A stretch of DNA of 64,000 bases, taken from assembly GCF_947499585.1 (NCBI RefSeq), contig NZ_CANMOO010000002.1:1116001-1180000 (forward strand), written 5' to 3'. This DNA comes from an uncultured Allomuricauda sp. (GTDB lineage: Bacteria > Bacteroidota > Bacteroidia > Flavobacteriales > Flavobacteriaceae). Position numbers and translations under genes: made by a program. Of this stretch, positions 53,015 through 63,400 are shown piece by piece. Below the pieces are notes generated by a model. It was not told where the DNA came from and did no database searches. It saw only the letters and a list, made by a program, of their open reading frames with translations. Every line of letters starts with the position of its first letter. Position 1 is the first letter of the stretch.

Positions 53015-56000
53015 ATGAGAGCTAAATTACATCTTGTTTTTTCAATAACCATATTTTTTGCTTGCTTTTGCGCATTTGGGCAACAAGCATATTGGAAAAC
53101 TATTCCCGCAAAATCCAATTTTAAAAGTGCATCGGTTAAGGATATGAGCAAGGCCAGTGCGGTTTTTTCTTTGGAGAAAACTCTTTTTTCAAAAACACTC
53201 AAATCCTTTTCCAATTCAAAAAATCAGAAAAATGTAATTTATCTTCCAGATCATAACGGGAATGTAGTAGCGTTCAATATAGAAGAGACTTCGGTTCTTC
53301 ATCCAGATTTAGCAAAGAAATACCCAAACATAAAGTCGTTTTCTGGATATAGTTTGGACGGAAAATACAAAGTGAAGCTTAGTAGTTCGCACAAAGGACT
53401 TCAAAGTATGATTGTAAACAGAGAGAATCGGAAAACTGTATTTATGGAGCAGTTGTCCAATAAGAGCAATTCATATGTTGTTTATGAAAAAGGTGCGGGA
53501 GCTTCTGGAAAAGATGGCTTTATATGTGATACTGAAAAACTACAACAAAGTGTTGCTAAAACAATTACTCCCCTAGTGGATGATCAACTTTTGCGAAAGT
53601 TTAGAATAGCGGTTTCCACAACCGGAGAGTATACAGATTTTCATGGAGGTACGGTTGCTGATGCTCTCGCTGCAATCAACGCAACACTAACAAGAATAAA
53701 TGAAGTTTTTGAAACAGATTTAGGGGTGACCTTAGAGCTGATTCCTAATAATGATTTGGTCATATTTACAGATGCAGGTACAGATCCTTACAATGGCAAC
53801 TTGAATGGAGAGGTGCAAAACACACTTACTACAACCATAGGAGAAGCTAATTATGATGTGGGGCATCTTTTTAATAAAGTGGAATTACCCTCACAAAATA
53901 ATGGAAATGCAGGTTTTATAGGTGCTGTTTGTTCAGATAACAGGAAAGGAAGCGCATTTTCATCAGCTTCTATACCACAAGGGGATGTTTTTGACCTAGA
54001 TTTTGTTTCCCATGAACTTGGCCATCAATTTGGAGCCAATCATACTTGGTCTTTTGAATCTGAAGGCACGGGTGTGCAAGCAGAACCTGCAAGTGGTACC
54101 ACGATTATGGGTTATGCCGGAATTGTAAATGGAAACAATGTAGCTCCCAATGGAGATGATTACTATCATTACAACAGCATTGTTCAGATTTCAGATTATT
54201 TAGAAACGGTTTTTTGTGCGCAAACAACTCCGTTGACCAATGTACCACCTGTTCTAACACCGGTTGGAGATTTTGTTATACCAAAAAGTACTGCTTTTGT
54301 TCTTGAAGGAATTGCGACCGATAGTGATGCAGGAGATATTCTGACATATACATGGGAACAAATTGACAATGGTGTGGTTACAACGGGTACTTTTGGACCT
54401 GAAAATCCTAGTGGTGCCAATTTTAGATCTTTACCCCCAACTACAAATCCGGCACGATATTTTCCTAGATTATCCAGAGTTATCCAAGGAAATCTGACAC
54501 AGACCAATCCCGCAACCAATGATGAATGGGAAACGGTTTCCAATATAGAGCGCAAAATGAGCTTTGCTTTTACTGTTAGAGACAATGCCGTTGGAGGGGG
54601 GCAAGTAGTTTCAGATTTGCTTGATGTACAAGTGGTTAATGCAGCAGGACCTTTTACGGTTACATCACAAGCTTCAAATGAAGTTTATGAAGGGGGTTCG
54701 ATTCAACAGATAACATGGGATGTTGCCAACACCAATATTTTACCTATTGATGCCAAAACAGTGGATATTTTTCTTTCAATAGATGGAGGAAATAGTTTTC
54801 CCATTACTATAGCCGAAGACAAACTTAACGATGGAAGTGAAGAGGTGCTTATTCCAGGAAACGTTACTAATATGGCTCGGATAATGGTTAAAGCCAGTGA
54901 TAATGTTTTTTTTGCTGTCAATTCTTCCAATTTCTCCATTCAAGAATCTCCTGTGGTCCTGAATTTCCAAGACTTGTCTTTTGAAGCCTGCCAACCAGAC
55001 GATATAGTTATTCCTTTTACCTATCAAACCTTTGCAGGATTTAATGAAACTTCAACATTTTCGACTAACGTACCTGTGGGCTTAACGGCCTCTTTTGTGC
55101 CTGCACAAGCAGATGCAAATGATACTCCTATTGTACTGACCATTTCTAATACCAATGGTGTTGCACCAGGTGTTTATCCTATTACTATTACATCCACTTC
55201 TGCATCAGAAACTAAAAATGTTCCGGTGTCTCTAGTGGTCAGAGATACTAATTTTGGGAATGTTGTTTTGGTTTCGCCTACAGATACCCAAGCGAATACT
55301 TCAATAAGGACTCAACTTACTTGGGAAGCCAATGCCTTATATTCAGAGTATGATATTGAAATTGCCACGGATATTGGTTTTACCGACATCGTAGAATCTG
55401 CTAACGTACCATTCAATTTTTATCAATCAACCAACTTGAGTGGTCAGACAGAATACTTTTGGAGGGTACGTCCTAGTAATAATTGTGGCACTGGTAGTTT
55501 TGGAACGCCATTTAGCTTTACAACGATTCAAGTAAATTGTAAAAACTTGGAATTTAATAACCTGCCATTGGAAATTTCGAATATTGATACACCTACTGTG
55601 TCAACAACACTGCAGTTTTTAGAAGACCTGCCCATATCGGATATTAATGCAAATCTTGAGCTTACACATACCTATTTGGAAGATCTTAGTATAAATCTTA
55701 TCTCTCCTTCAGGCACAAGAGTTGCTCTAATTTCAGGTAGTTGTGGAGAACTTAATAATGTAAGTGCTGTTTTTGACGACGATGGTAGTGCTATTGTTTG
55801 CTCTGGAAACCCTGCTATTTCTGGGACGGTGAGACCCTTGGGTTCCTTATCCTCTTTACAGGGAGAATCTACCTTTGGGGAATGGACTTTGGAAATTCAA
55901 GATAGAGCTAATGGTGATGGAGGTTCGTTGGTGGCATTCTCGTTAGAAGTTTGTGTAGAAGGTGCTTTTAGACCAGATGCGGATGAGGATGGTGTTTTTG

Positions 56001-56791
56001 ATGATGGGGATGATTTGTGTTTAGGCACTCCAAAAGGAGTTGAAGTTGATGCAAGTGGTTGTCCCGTTAATAGATTTGCTTCTGATAATTTTTTGGTGGA
56101 GATACAGAGTGAGGCTTGTAGAAACAATAATGACGGTTCGGTGTCTTTGACAACTACCGATACCTCAATAACATATTCTGCTGTTTTGGATGGAGAAGGA
56201 AATACTTTGAATATGGATTTTTCAGAAACACATGTTTTTCAGAGTTTGGCAGCGGGCAACTATTCTTTATGCATTACTGGCACCAATGGCTCAATTACTT
56301 ACCAAGAAACTTGTTTTGACATAGTAATTGCAGAACCAGAACTTTTAACTGCAGCGGCTATTGTTAATGCAGGAGTGTTGGAACTTTCTTTGAATGGAGG
56401 CAGTCTTTATAATGTGGAACTTAATGGTTTAACAACACAAACAGAAAATTCCGAAATACAGTTAAGTTTAAAAACTGGCCGAAACACTTTGAAAGTATCA
56501 ACGAACGTACCATGTCAAGGAACATATGAAGAATCATTTTTTATTTCGTCCAAACCCATTGTATATCCAAATCCAGTAGGAGCAAATACCAGAATTTTTC
56601 TAAATGGGATTGCAAGAGAAGTAATTAATATAAAAGTATTTTCCTCTGATGGACGACTGATAATGACTGATGTGAGAGATGTAAATGGGAACGAATTTGA
56701 AATGGATTTTTCATCATTGTCCACTGGAGCTTATTATATGAATATTCAAAGTTCAGAAATAAAAGAAGTGTTTAAATTGATTAAAGAATGA
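53015..56791 (+). CDS. Secreted reprolysin-like (M12B) metalloprotease with T9SS sorting domain
   Basis: 1258 residues. Signal peptide (about 1-22, ending AFGQQ) and propeptide, then a catalytic domain (about 195-400) with HELGHQFGANH (H333, H337, H343) and Met-turn IMGYAG near 365. Next come Ig-like/FN3-like beta domains, a P/homoB domain (about 870-985, DLSINLISPSGTRVAL), an acidic RPDADEDGVFDDGDD loop and a type A T9SS domain (YPNPVGAN onward, about 1180-1258). It is expected to be surface-bound or released. Its stop overlaps the start of the lipoprotein gene by 4 bp. Confidence 0.95.
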   Translation: MRAKLHLVFSITIFFACFCAFGQQAYWKTIPAKSNFKSASVKDMSKASAVFSLEKTLFSKTLKSFSNSKNQKNVIYLPDHNGNVVAFNIEETSVLHPDLAKKYPNIKSFSGYSLDGKYKVKLSSSHKGLQSMIVNRENRKTVFMEQLSNKSNSYVVYEKGAGASGKDGFICDTEKLQQSVAKTITPLVDDQLLRKFRIAVSTTGEYTDFHGGTVADALAAINATLTRINEVFETDLGVTLELIPNNDLVIFTDAGTDPYNGNLNGEVQNTLTTTIGEANYDVGHLFNKVELPSQNNGNAGFIGAVCSDNRKGSAFSSASIPQGDVFDLDFVSHELGHQFGANHTWSFESEGTGVQAEPASGTTIMGYAGIVNGNNVAPNGDDYYHYNSIVQISDYLETVFCAQTTPLTNVPPVLTPVGDFVIPKSTAFVLEGIATDSDAGDILTYTWEQIDNGVVTTGTFGPENPSGANFRSLPPTTNPARYFPRLSRVIQGNLTQTNPATNDEWETVSNIERKMSFAFTVRDNAVGGGQVVSDLLDVQVVNAAGPFTVTSQASNEVYEGGSIQQITWDVANTNILPIDAKTVDIFLSIDGGNSFPITIAEDKLNDGSEEVLIPGNVTNMARIMVKASDNVFFAVNSSNFSIQESPVVLNFQDLSFEACQPDDIVIPFTYQTFAGFNETSTFSTNVPVGLTASFVPAQADANDTPIVLTISNTNGVAPGVYPITITSTSASETKNVPVSLVVRDTNFGNVVLVSPTDTQANTSIRTQLTWEANALYSEYDIEIATDIGFTDIVESANVPFNFYQSTNLSGQTEYFWRVRPSNNCGTGSFGTPFSFTTIQVNCKNLEFNNLPLEISNIDTPTVSTTLQFLEDLPISDINANLELTHTYLEDLSINLISPSGTRVALISGSCGELNNVSAVFDDDGSAIVCSGNPAISGTVRPLGSLSSLQGESTFGEWTLEIQDRANGDGGSLVAFSLEVCVEGAFRPDADEDGVFDDGDDLCLGTPKGVEVDASGCPVNRFASDNFLVEIQSEACRNNNDGSVSLTTTDTSITYSAVLDGEGNTLNMDFSETHVFQSLAAGNYSLCITGTNGSITYQETCFDIVIAEPELLTAAAIVNAGVLELSLNGGSLYNVELNGLTTQTENSEIQLSLKTGRNTLKVSTNVPCQGTYEESFFISSKPIVYPNPVGANTRIFLNGIAREVINIKVFSSDGRLIMTDVRDVNGNEFEMDFSSLSTGAYYMNIQSSEIKEVFKLIKE

Positions 56792-57474
56792 AGCAGTATT
56801 TTCTAAGTTTATTGGCACTTGTTTTACTCTCTTCTTGTGGAGGGAGCGACGACCCGCCACCATCTCCGGTTGGTGCAAATCTTGTTTTTCCTTTAGAAAA
56901 CTCCGAGTGTACAACGGGAGTAAGTATCAATGAAACACAAAGCCAAGTTACTTTTGAATGGGAAGCTTCTAGCAATACAGATAGCTACACATTAAATGCG
57001 ATAAATTTGGATACAAATGTGCCGCAAACAATTTCTACGGCGGCGACTTCTGCAAGTTTATCCATTGCCAAAGGAACACCTTATTCGTGGTCAGTTACTT
57101 CGCTTAATTCTGGATCTGATCAAGTGGCTGCCAGCGAAACATGGTTGTTTTACAATTCAGGTTCTCAGACAACGTACGCACCCTTTCCAGCGCAATTGGT
57201 AAGTCCAGTATCCGGTTCTACTGTGCAAAAAAGCATCGCTAACGAAATTGTATTATCATGGTCAGGAGCAGATGTTGACGATGATATAGATAATTTTGAA
57301 ATTTTCTTTTCGGACCAAAATCCACCAACTGCTTCAGAAGGAAACACGGGTTCAACCGTAATGGAGTTTACTGTTAGTGTGGAATCCAATACCATTTACT
57401 ATTGGAAAGTCATTACCACTGATTTGGAGGGCAATGCTTCAGATTCTGGAGTTTTTGAATTTAAAGTATTCTAA
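56788..57474 (+). CDS. Lipoprotein with FN3/Ig-like domains
   Basis: 228 residues. The lipobox is LLSSC with C17, followed by GGSDDPPPSP. Two beta-sandwich domains follow (about 45-115 and 125-228), with FEWEASSNTDSYTL and EIVLSWSGADVDDDIDNFEI. The ATG overlaps the protease TGA (ATGA), so translation is coupled. Partnership with the protease is inferred. Acidic residues after the lipidated Cys could act as a surface-export signal, as described for some Bacteroidota lipoproteins. Confidence 0.82.
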   Translation: MKQYFLSLLALVLLSSCGGSDDPPPSPVGANLVFPLENSECTTGVSINETQSQVTFEWEASSNTDSYTLNAINLDTNVPQTISTAATSASLSIAKGTPYSWSVTSLNSGSDQVAASETWLFYNSGSQTTYAPFPAQLVSPVSGSTVQKSIANEIVLSWSGADVDDDIDNFEIFFSDQNPPTASEGNTGSTVMEFTVSVESNTIYYWKVITTDLEGNASDSGVFEFKVF

Positions 57475-57476
57475 AA

Positions 57477-58106
57477 CTATGTCCCATTAAACTGGTTCAT
57501 GGTATTCTTGATGCCCGAAAACACAAATGAACGAATTAGATCAGAGGATTTATGTAGCCTTTCGGAAAGTTGTTTTACTTCATCGGCATTCCACTTCCCT
57601 AAAACATAATCAACTTGTTTTCCTTTTCCAAACTGAGACCCAACGCCAAACCTAAAGCGGTTGTACTGCGATGTCTGTAAGGTGTTTTGAATATCCTTTA
57701 GGCCATTGTGACCACCATCACTGCCTTTGGTCTTTAGACGGATCGTGCCAAAATCAAGATTGATGTCATCCGTTACAATCAATATATTTTCCAAGGAAAT
57801 TTTTTCTTTTTCCATCCAGTACTTAACTGCTTTACCGCTCAAGTTCATGTAAGTGGATGGTTTTAAACACAAAATACTTCTTCCCTTATGTTTAAAAGTG
57901 GCAATGGCACCCAGTTTAGCATTTTCAAATACAAAACCTTCCTGTTCAGATAGAAAATCCAAGACTTTAAAACCAATATTGTGACGGGTTTCTTGGTAGT
58001 CAGACCCAATGTTCCCTAGACCAACAATTAGGAATTTTTTCATGGTATCAGTTTCTTCCAATAAGAATTTTGGTGTGCTAAAAAGTGCTTTGAAAAATTG
58101 AAACAT
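57477..58106 (-). CDS. pth: Peptidyl-tRNA hydrolase
   Basis: 209 residues from ATG 58106; a second ATG at 58043 begins at MKKFLIVGLGN, the family core. The catalytic His is in ETRHNIGF; KPSTYMNLSGKAV and VTDDINLDFGTIRLK are typical. It releases peptides from peptidyl-tRNA. Short N-terminal extensions occur in flavobacterial homologues to my recollection, so the longer start is kept with caution. It lies downstream of rplY with a hairpin between. Confidence 0.94.
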   Translation of the reverse strand: MFQFFKALFSTPKFLLEETDTMKKFLIVGLGNIGSDYQETRHNIGFKVLDFLSEQEGFVFENAKLGAIATFKHKGRSILCLKPSTYMNLSGKAVKYWMEKEKISLENILIVTDDINLDFGTIRLKTKGSDGGHNGLKDIQNTLQTSQYNRFRFGVGSQFGKGKQVDYVLGKWNADEVKQLSERLHKSSDLIRSFVFSGIKNTMNQFNGT

Positions 58107-58135
58107 CTGCAGATTTCCATTTGTTCAAAAATACG

Positions 58136-58178
58136 AAAGCGCCCAAAACTTTTATCAAAGATAAAGCAAGGGCGCTTT
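58136..58178 (-). terminator. Intercistronic hairpin between rplY and pth
   Basis: AAAGCGCCC (58136-58144) pairs with GGGCGCTTT (58170-58178), enclosing an inner TTTATC/GATAAA stem. On the minus strand it is followed by a T-rich stretch. It could terminate or attenuate rplY transcripts. Confidence 0.65.
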
Positions 58179-58195
58179 TATAATTTATGCTAAAA

Positions 58196-58846
58196 TTATT
58201 CAGTAGCTTCTGCTGCCGGTGCTTCTGTACCTTCTGCAGTACCCTCTGCTCCTTCTGCTCCTTCAATTTCTTCTTCCTCTTCTTCCTCATCATCAACAGA
58301 TGTTCTAGAAGCTTTTACTTGTACCACTGCGGTACTGTCTGGATGAAGAATGGTGTAATCATCATTTAAAAGAGTTTCCACAGGAATGGTACCACCAATT
58401 TTTAACTTTGAAATATCAATAGTGATAAAATCCGGAAGTAAATCCGGTAGTGCCTTAATGGAAAGCTTTCTTTTTCTAAAAAGCAAACGTCCACCATTTA
58501 AAACACCAGGCGAGGTTCCTTCCAAACGTATAGGAATGTTCATGGTAACTGGCTTGTCACTGAATAATTGATAAAAATCTATGTGAAGAATTTTATCTGT
58601 TACAGGATGAAACTGGATATCCTGTAATACAGCTTTCAACTTTTGACCATCTTCCAACTCAATCACAGCTGTGTATGCGTTAGGAGTGTACACTAAATGT
58701 CTGAATGCTAGTTCATCAGCTGAAAAGTGTAATGGTTTATCCCCTCCGTACAGCACGCAAGGGACCTTTCCAGCATTACGTAAGGCTTTGGTAGATACCT
58801 TGCCCACGCTTTCTCTTTGAGATCCTTTGATAGTAATTGATTTCAT
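58196..58846 (-). CDS. rplY: 50S ribosomal protein L25 / general stress protein Ctc
   Basis: 216 residues. The L25 domain (about 1-95) has [20 protein letters not shown] and [15 protein letters not shown]; the TL5-type C-terminal domain follows (about 100-185), then an acidic tail ([13 protein letters not shown]). It binds 5S rRNA. Long form typical of this group. It lies 17 bp after prs, in the same transcript. Confidence 0.96.
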   Translation of the reverse strand: MKSITIKGSQRESVGKVSTKALRNAGKVPCVLYGGDKPLHFSADELAFRHLVYTPNAYTAVIELEDGQKLKAVLQDIQFHPVTDKILHIDFYQLFSDKPVTMNIPIRLEGTSPGVLNGGRLLFRKRKLSIKALPDLLPDFITIDISKLKIGGTIPVETLLNDDYTILHPDSTAVVQVKASRTSVDDEEEEEEEIEGAEGAEGTAEGTEAPAAEATE

Positions 58847-58863
58847 TATATATTAAAATTGAT

Positions 58864-59805
58864 TTACATTAAAAATTTTGATGATATCGAAGTATTGTGG
58901 TGAACCCTATGCATAACATCTGCAAAAAGATCTGCGCACCCCAATATCTTTATTTTTTTCTTGTTGTGTTCAACTGGGATAGAATCTGTGACAATCAGTT
59001 CTAACAGCTTTGATTTTTCTATTCTTTCGTATGCATTCCCAGACAATAACCCGTGTGTAGTAATAGCACGTACACTTTTTGCTCCCCGCTCTATCATAAG
59101 ATCAGCGGCTTTGGTCAATGTTCCAGCCGTATCTACCATGTCATCCACTAAAACAACGTTCTTGCCTTTTACTTCACCAATTAGTTCCATATGTGAAATT
59201 ACGTTGGCTTTGGCACGCTGCTTATAGCAAATAACCACATCGCACTCTAACGCTTTGGAGTATGCGTATGCTCTTTTGGATCCTCCCATGTCAGGTGAGG
59301 CAATGCATAAATTATCTAAATTAAGTCCCTTTAAATAGGGTAAAAATAAGGTTGATGCAAAAAGGTGATCTACAGGTTTTTCGAAAAAACCTTGAATTTG
59401 ATCAGCATGCAAATCCATGGTAATAATACGTGTGGCTCCTGCCGTTTCCAGCATTTTTGCAACTAATTTGGCCGCAATGGGAACCCTTGGTTTATCTTTT
59501 CTATCTTGTCTCGCCCATCCAAAATAAGGCATTACCGCTGTAATATGTCTAGCAGAAGCCCTTTTGGCGGCATCTATCATTAACAACATTTCCATTAAAT
59601 TTTCCGAACTGGGATTGGTAGAACCAATAATAAAAATACGCGTTCCCCTGATGGATTCTTCAAATGAAGGTTGAAATTCTCCATCACTATATCTAGAAAA
59701 AAGAACCTTACCTAAGTCAGCGCCGTAGGAGGCTGCAATTTTCTCGCCAAGCACAGTACTTTGGGTGCAAGCGAAAATTTTAGGTTCTGGAACTTGGTAC
59801 GACAT
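58864..59805 (-). CDS. prs: Ribose-phosphate pyrophosphokinase (PRPP synthetase)
   Basis: 313 residues. The ATP/ribose-phosphate motifs are SRYSDGEFQPSFEESIRG, MPYFGWARQDRKDKPRVPI, TMDLHADQIQGFF and the PRPP loop VLVDDMVDTAGTLTKA. It makes PRPP for nucleotide, histidine and tryptophan synthesis. First gene of prs-rplY-pth, with a promoter 52 bp upstream. Confidence 0.97.
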   Translation of the reverse strand: MSYQVPEPKIFACTQSTVLGEKIAASYGADLGKVLFSRYSDGEFQPSFEESIRGTRIFIIGSTNPSSENLMEMLLMIDAAKRASARHITAVMPYFGWARQDRKDKPRVPIAAKLVAKMLETAGATRIITMDLHADQIQGFFEKPVDHLFASTLFLPYLKGLNLDNLCIASPDMGGSKRAYAYSKALECDVVICYKQRAKANVISHMELIGEVKGKNVVLVDDMVDTAGTLTKAADLMIERGAKSVRAITTHGLLSGNAYERIEKSKLLELIVTDSIPVEHNKKKIKILGCADLFADVMHRVHHNTSISSKFLM

Positions 59806-59856
59806 TGCAATCTATTGTTAACTAGCTTTTTAAAATGCCTTTTTATAAAAGAGGTG

Positions 59857-59886
59857 CAAATTTATAAATTAATTTGGGTTGCTAAA
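59857..59886 (-). promoter_or_regulatory. Promoter of prs-rplY-pth
   Basis: Minus strand TTTA (59883-59886), 18 bp, then TAAATTTG (59857-59864). The -7 box is an exact consensus match and the -33 element differs by one base. Confidence 0.6.
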
Positions 59887-59928
59887 GGATTAATGAAGGT
59901 ATTTTTAGTGGGAAATGAAATTATTTTT

Positions 59929-59936
59929 TAGCTTTG
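59929..59936 (+). promoter_or_regulatory. Putative -7 box of tRNA-Leu
   Basis: TAGCTTTG, an exact TAnnTTTG match, 21 bp before the mature tRNA 5' end. Confidence 0.6.
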
Positions 59937-59957
59937 CAGTCCTTTTGGAAAATTAAT

Positions 59958-60038
59958 GCTCGAGTGGCGGAACTGGTAGACGCGCTGGATTCAAAATCCA
60001 GTTCCTTTGGAGTGTGGGTTCGATTCCCACCTCGAGTA
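59958..60038 (+). tRNA. tRNA-Leu (anticodon CAA)
   Basis: Acceptor GCTCGAG pairs with CTCGAGT (one G-U), with discriminator A. D-arm GTGGCGGAACTGGTAGACGC; anticodon stem CTGGA/TCCAG around loop TTCAAAA (anticodon CAA, read UUG codons); long variable arm typical of class II tRNAs; T-arm GTGGG-TTCGATT-CCCAC. CCA is not encoded. It is an isolated gene with its own promoter and terminator. Confidence 0.95.
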
Positions 60039-60041
60039 CAG

Positions 60042-60076
60042 AAAAAACCTTGCAATCTTTGCAGGGTTTTTTGTTT
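60042..60076 (+). terminator. Terminator after tRNA-Leu
   Basis: AAAAAACCTTGCA (60042-60054) pairs with TGCAGGGTTTTTT (60060-60072), one G-U, 5-nt loop, followed by more T-rich sequence. Confidence 0.85.
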
Positions 60077-60439
60077 TACAGAGTCCTCAGCAATACAAAT
60101 TGGACTACCCAAAATAATCCAATTTTAACCACATTTTGGTCAAATACAAAACTTCAAATTTTTGCTTTAATAATTTTTTAAAAGTCCTAATTCACAAAAA
60201 CGACTTTTGAGACTAATTGCCTTGTAGTCAATGTGTTTTAAAACCTCAACTTCTCTTGTTTAGACGTAATTGTGACTGGTGTTAAGTGTGAAATGTTAAG
60301 GATTGTATAAAGCTTTCATCGGTTATCCGACGTTTCACAACAAATGATCGTTGAAATACAACATATTTTCCCTTTAGTCGATGGTAGTAGATATGTTTGA
60401 ATATTCTTACACATTAAGAACAACCTCATTTTTTTGACT
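60077..60439. other. Intergenic gap before the giant repeat gene
   Basis: No gene or recognised RNA seen. The AT-rich stretch contains a likely -7 box near its right end (60392-60399) and otherwise nothing I can interpret. Confidence 0.4.
60392..60399 (+). promoter_or_regulatory. Putative -7 box of the giant repeat gene
   Basis: TATGTTTG, exact TAnnTTTG, 40 bp before the ATG at 60440. Confidence 0.5.
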
Positions 60440-63400
60440 ATGAACATATCTCTAACCCACCAAAAAACTAGAAATTTTCTCTTATTTTTTGTGTTCTTGC
60501 TAGCTTCTTTTCAATTGAGTTATGCTCAGAACTGTTCTGTCAATGCTGGAATACCAGAAACTATATGCGAAAATGATGGAACATTTACCTTGTCCGGATC
60601 TTCGGCTGGTCTTGTTCAAAGTGGACCTACATGGTCTCAAGTTGGCGGACCATCCATAATCATTAACGACACATCAAATCTTAATACGGGCATAACCGGA
60701 TTGGTAGGCGGAAATACGTATACTTTTAGATTAAGCGGTGTATGCACGGATGGAACTTCACTTTTTCAAGATGTAGATATCACGGTTGAACCAATCACAA
60801 TTTCAAGTGCGGGGAATGATATTGCATCTTGCCCCGACAGCTCAGGAACAATTACCACAAATGCCAATACACCACTTAATGCAGGGGAAACTGGACAGTG
60901 GAGTATTGTAGGCAATAACAATTCTGGTGTAATTATTAATTCGCCTACCTCACCTACAACAAGTTTGACTTTACCAGAAAATAGGGCCGGAACGACCACT
61001 TTGCAGTGGACAATTACTGGAGCAGATTATGCACCCGGACAATTTTGTGAATCATCCTCTACTATAACTGTTACCAATTATGGAGGAGTATCGATTGTTA
61101 GTGCAGGTGGTGATCAAAATTTAGATAATTGTTATGCAGTTACCCAATCTACAACCTTAGGTGGAAGCTTTGGTGGTAATAATATAAACGGACAGGTAGG
61201 AACTTGGTCTTTTGTTAGTGGACCAAGCGCCCCAAGCTTTTCAAACGTTAATACAAATAATACTGGTGTTACAAACCTTATTGAAGGGGTTTATGTTTTC
61301 AGATGGTCTGTAAACGGACCTTGTGCTAATGGAGAGGATACTGTAACGATTACTGTAGACGAAGCTACCCAAGATATTTCAAACGCATCTATTCAAAATA
61401 ATAACATACGTTTTTGTGATGCTAGTATTACAACGGTAACCTTAGCGGGCTCTCAACCTCAATTTACAGGAGAGACAGTAACATGGACACAGACTAACGG
61501 ACCTGTAGCGGGTATCAATATATTAAACCCAAACTCAAGTACTACCCAGATCAGTGGTTTAGATGGGAGTAGCACGTATGAATTTACTTATAACATAGAA
61601 AATGCAGCTACCCTGTGTGATGATTCAGCAACAGCAACAATTCGATATTCAACCAATCCTATTTCCATAACGGCAAATCCAGCAGGAGGTGGTGCAGATA
61701 TTGTTGCGGTTTGTGGTTCAACAAGTGTGGATATCCCTTTTTCAACTACTGGAAACGGAAGCAATACCTACAGCATAGTAAGCGGACCTAGCGGATCGGC
61801 ACTTATAAACCCTAGTTCTTTTGCAAATACAGGCAGCACGCCGCTAAACATAGATTTTGATGTTGAAGGGACTTACACCATACTTTTTAGAAGGGCTGTA
61901 AGCGGAACTATTCAAACTGGTTGTGATGTTGCTACGGATGCTATTAATGTAACGGTGGCATTAACACCAACTGCCTCTAATGCAGGAACAGATCAAACTT
62001 TAGCATGTAATATAACAGATACAGATATAACGGGAAACGTTGTTGCCATAGGAAATTCATTATGGTCACAAATAAGTGGTCCAAATACCGCTACCATAGG
62101 AAGTCAATATGCAAGAACAACCAATGTTTCTAATTTGATAGCGGGAACATATGTTTTTCAATATGGAATATCTGGTGGTAATGCTTGTGCACCATCCGCT
62201 GAGGATACTGTAGAGATTGTAGTGTCATCCAATGTAGCGGTTGCAACAGCAGCAGGTACGGACCAAACTATTTGTTTTGGAGCTCCAACACAGTTGGATG
62301 GAAATGCTCCGCCAACTTCAAACTTGGTAGGAACATGGACTGTAGATAATGCACCTGTGGGAGCAACTATTGTCTTTGAAGATGAGAACGATCCTAAAAC
62401 TTTAGTGTCTGGACTAGATGATCCAAATGAAACCTATATTTTCTTATGGACTATAGCTAATCCAGACGATATTACCTGCCCAACTCCCGGAACAGATACC
62501 GTTACGATTAATACAAGTGCAACGCAAGGACCTACTTTGGCAGATGCAGGACCAGACCAATGTTTGGGAATAGGATCTACTTCGGTAACCTTAGCTGGAA
62601 ATCAACCTGCGGGTGATGAAACTGGAACATGGACATCGGTTCCTGCTCTAGGAATAGCATTTGATGATGCAAACCAGTTTGACACGGATGCAACCGTAAC
62701 TATAGAACAGAGTTATATACTTACTTGGACCATAGAGAAGACAGCTCCAGGTTGCCAAGCAACGACTGATGATGTTGAGATTACCATTGGGGCTAATGCC
62801 GTTGCAAATGCTGGGCTGGACCAAACAGAATGCCAATCCATATTTGTCATGGATGCTACAGGTTCTATAGGGAACAGCGGTATTTGGACGCAAATTTCTG
62901 GCCCTGGAGGATTCAGTTTTGATGACGATACCAGCCCTACAGCACAAATTACCTTTTCTTTTTCAGGACAATATATTTTTGAATGGACAGCCAATAATGG
63001 TTCTTGCTCCACAGATGCGGATCAGGTAGTTTTGAACGTGGGTATTCCACCTACAACAGCTGTGGTAACAACACCCACTGAAACAATTTGCTCTTCGACA
63101 TCTATTACATTAGATGGTAATCCATTTGATAGCAATATTGAAACTGGTTATTGGACCTTGCTCTCTGGAGCACCCAATACACCTACGTTTTCAAATGTCA
63201 ACGATCCAAACGCAATGATTACCGGAATGGTTTCAGGAACCTATGTTTTTCGTTGGACCATAGCGGGAGACAGCAATTGCCCAACCACTTTTGCAGATAA
63301 AACTGTGAATGTCTTTGTTCCTGCGGATGCTGGACCAGACTTGGACTTTTGTCAAGTTGAAAATTTCTTACTTGAAGCCACTTTCGGATCTACGGGTACA

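Noticed and set aside
54196..54585. 129-codon frame opposite the metalloprotease
   Set aside because: Overlaps the protease on the opposite strand and shows no protein-like features of its own.
59921..60128. Two short frames crossing tRNA-Leu
   Set aside because: They are accidental translations of the tRNA and its terminator.
60077..60439. Possible small gene or RNA in the gap before the repeat protein
   Set aside because: No frame with a plausible protein composition and no strong secondary structure noticed apart from the promoter-like box.
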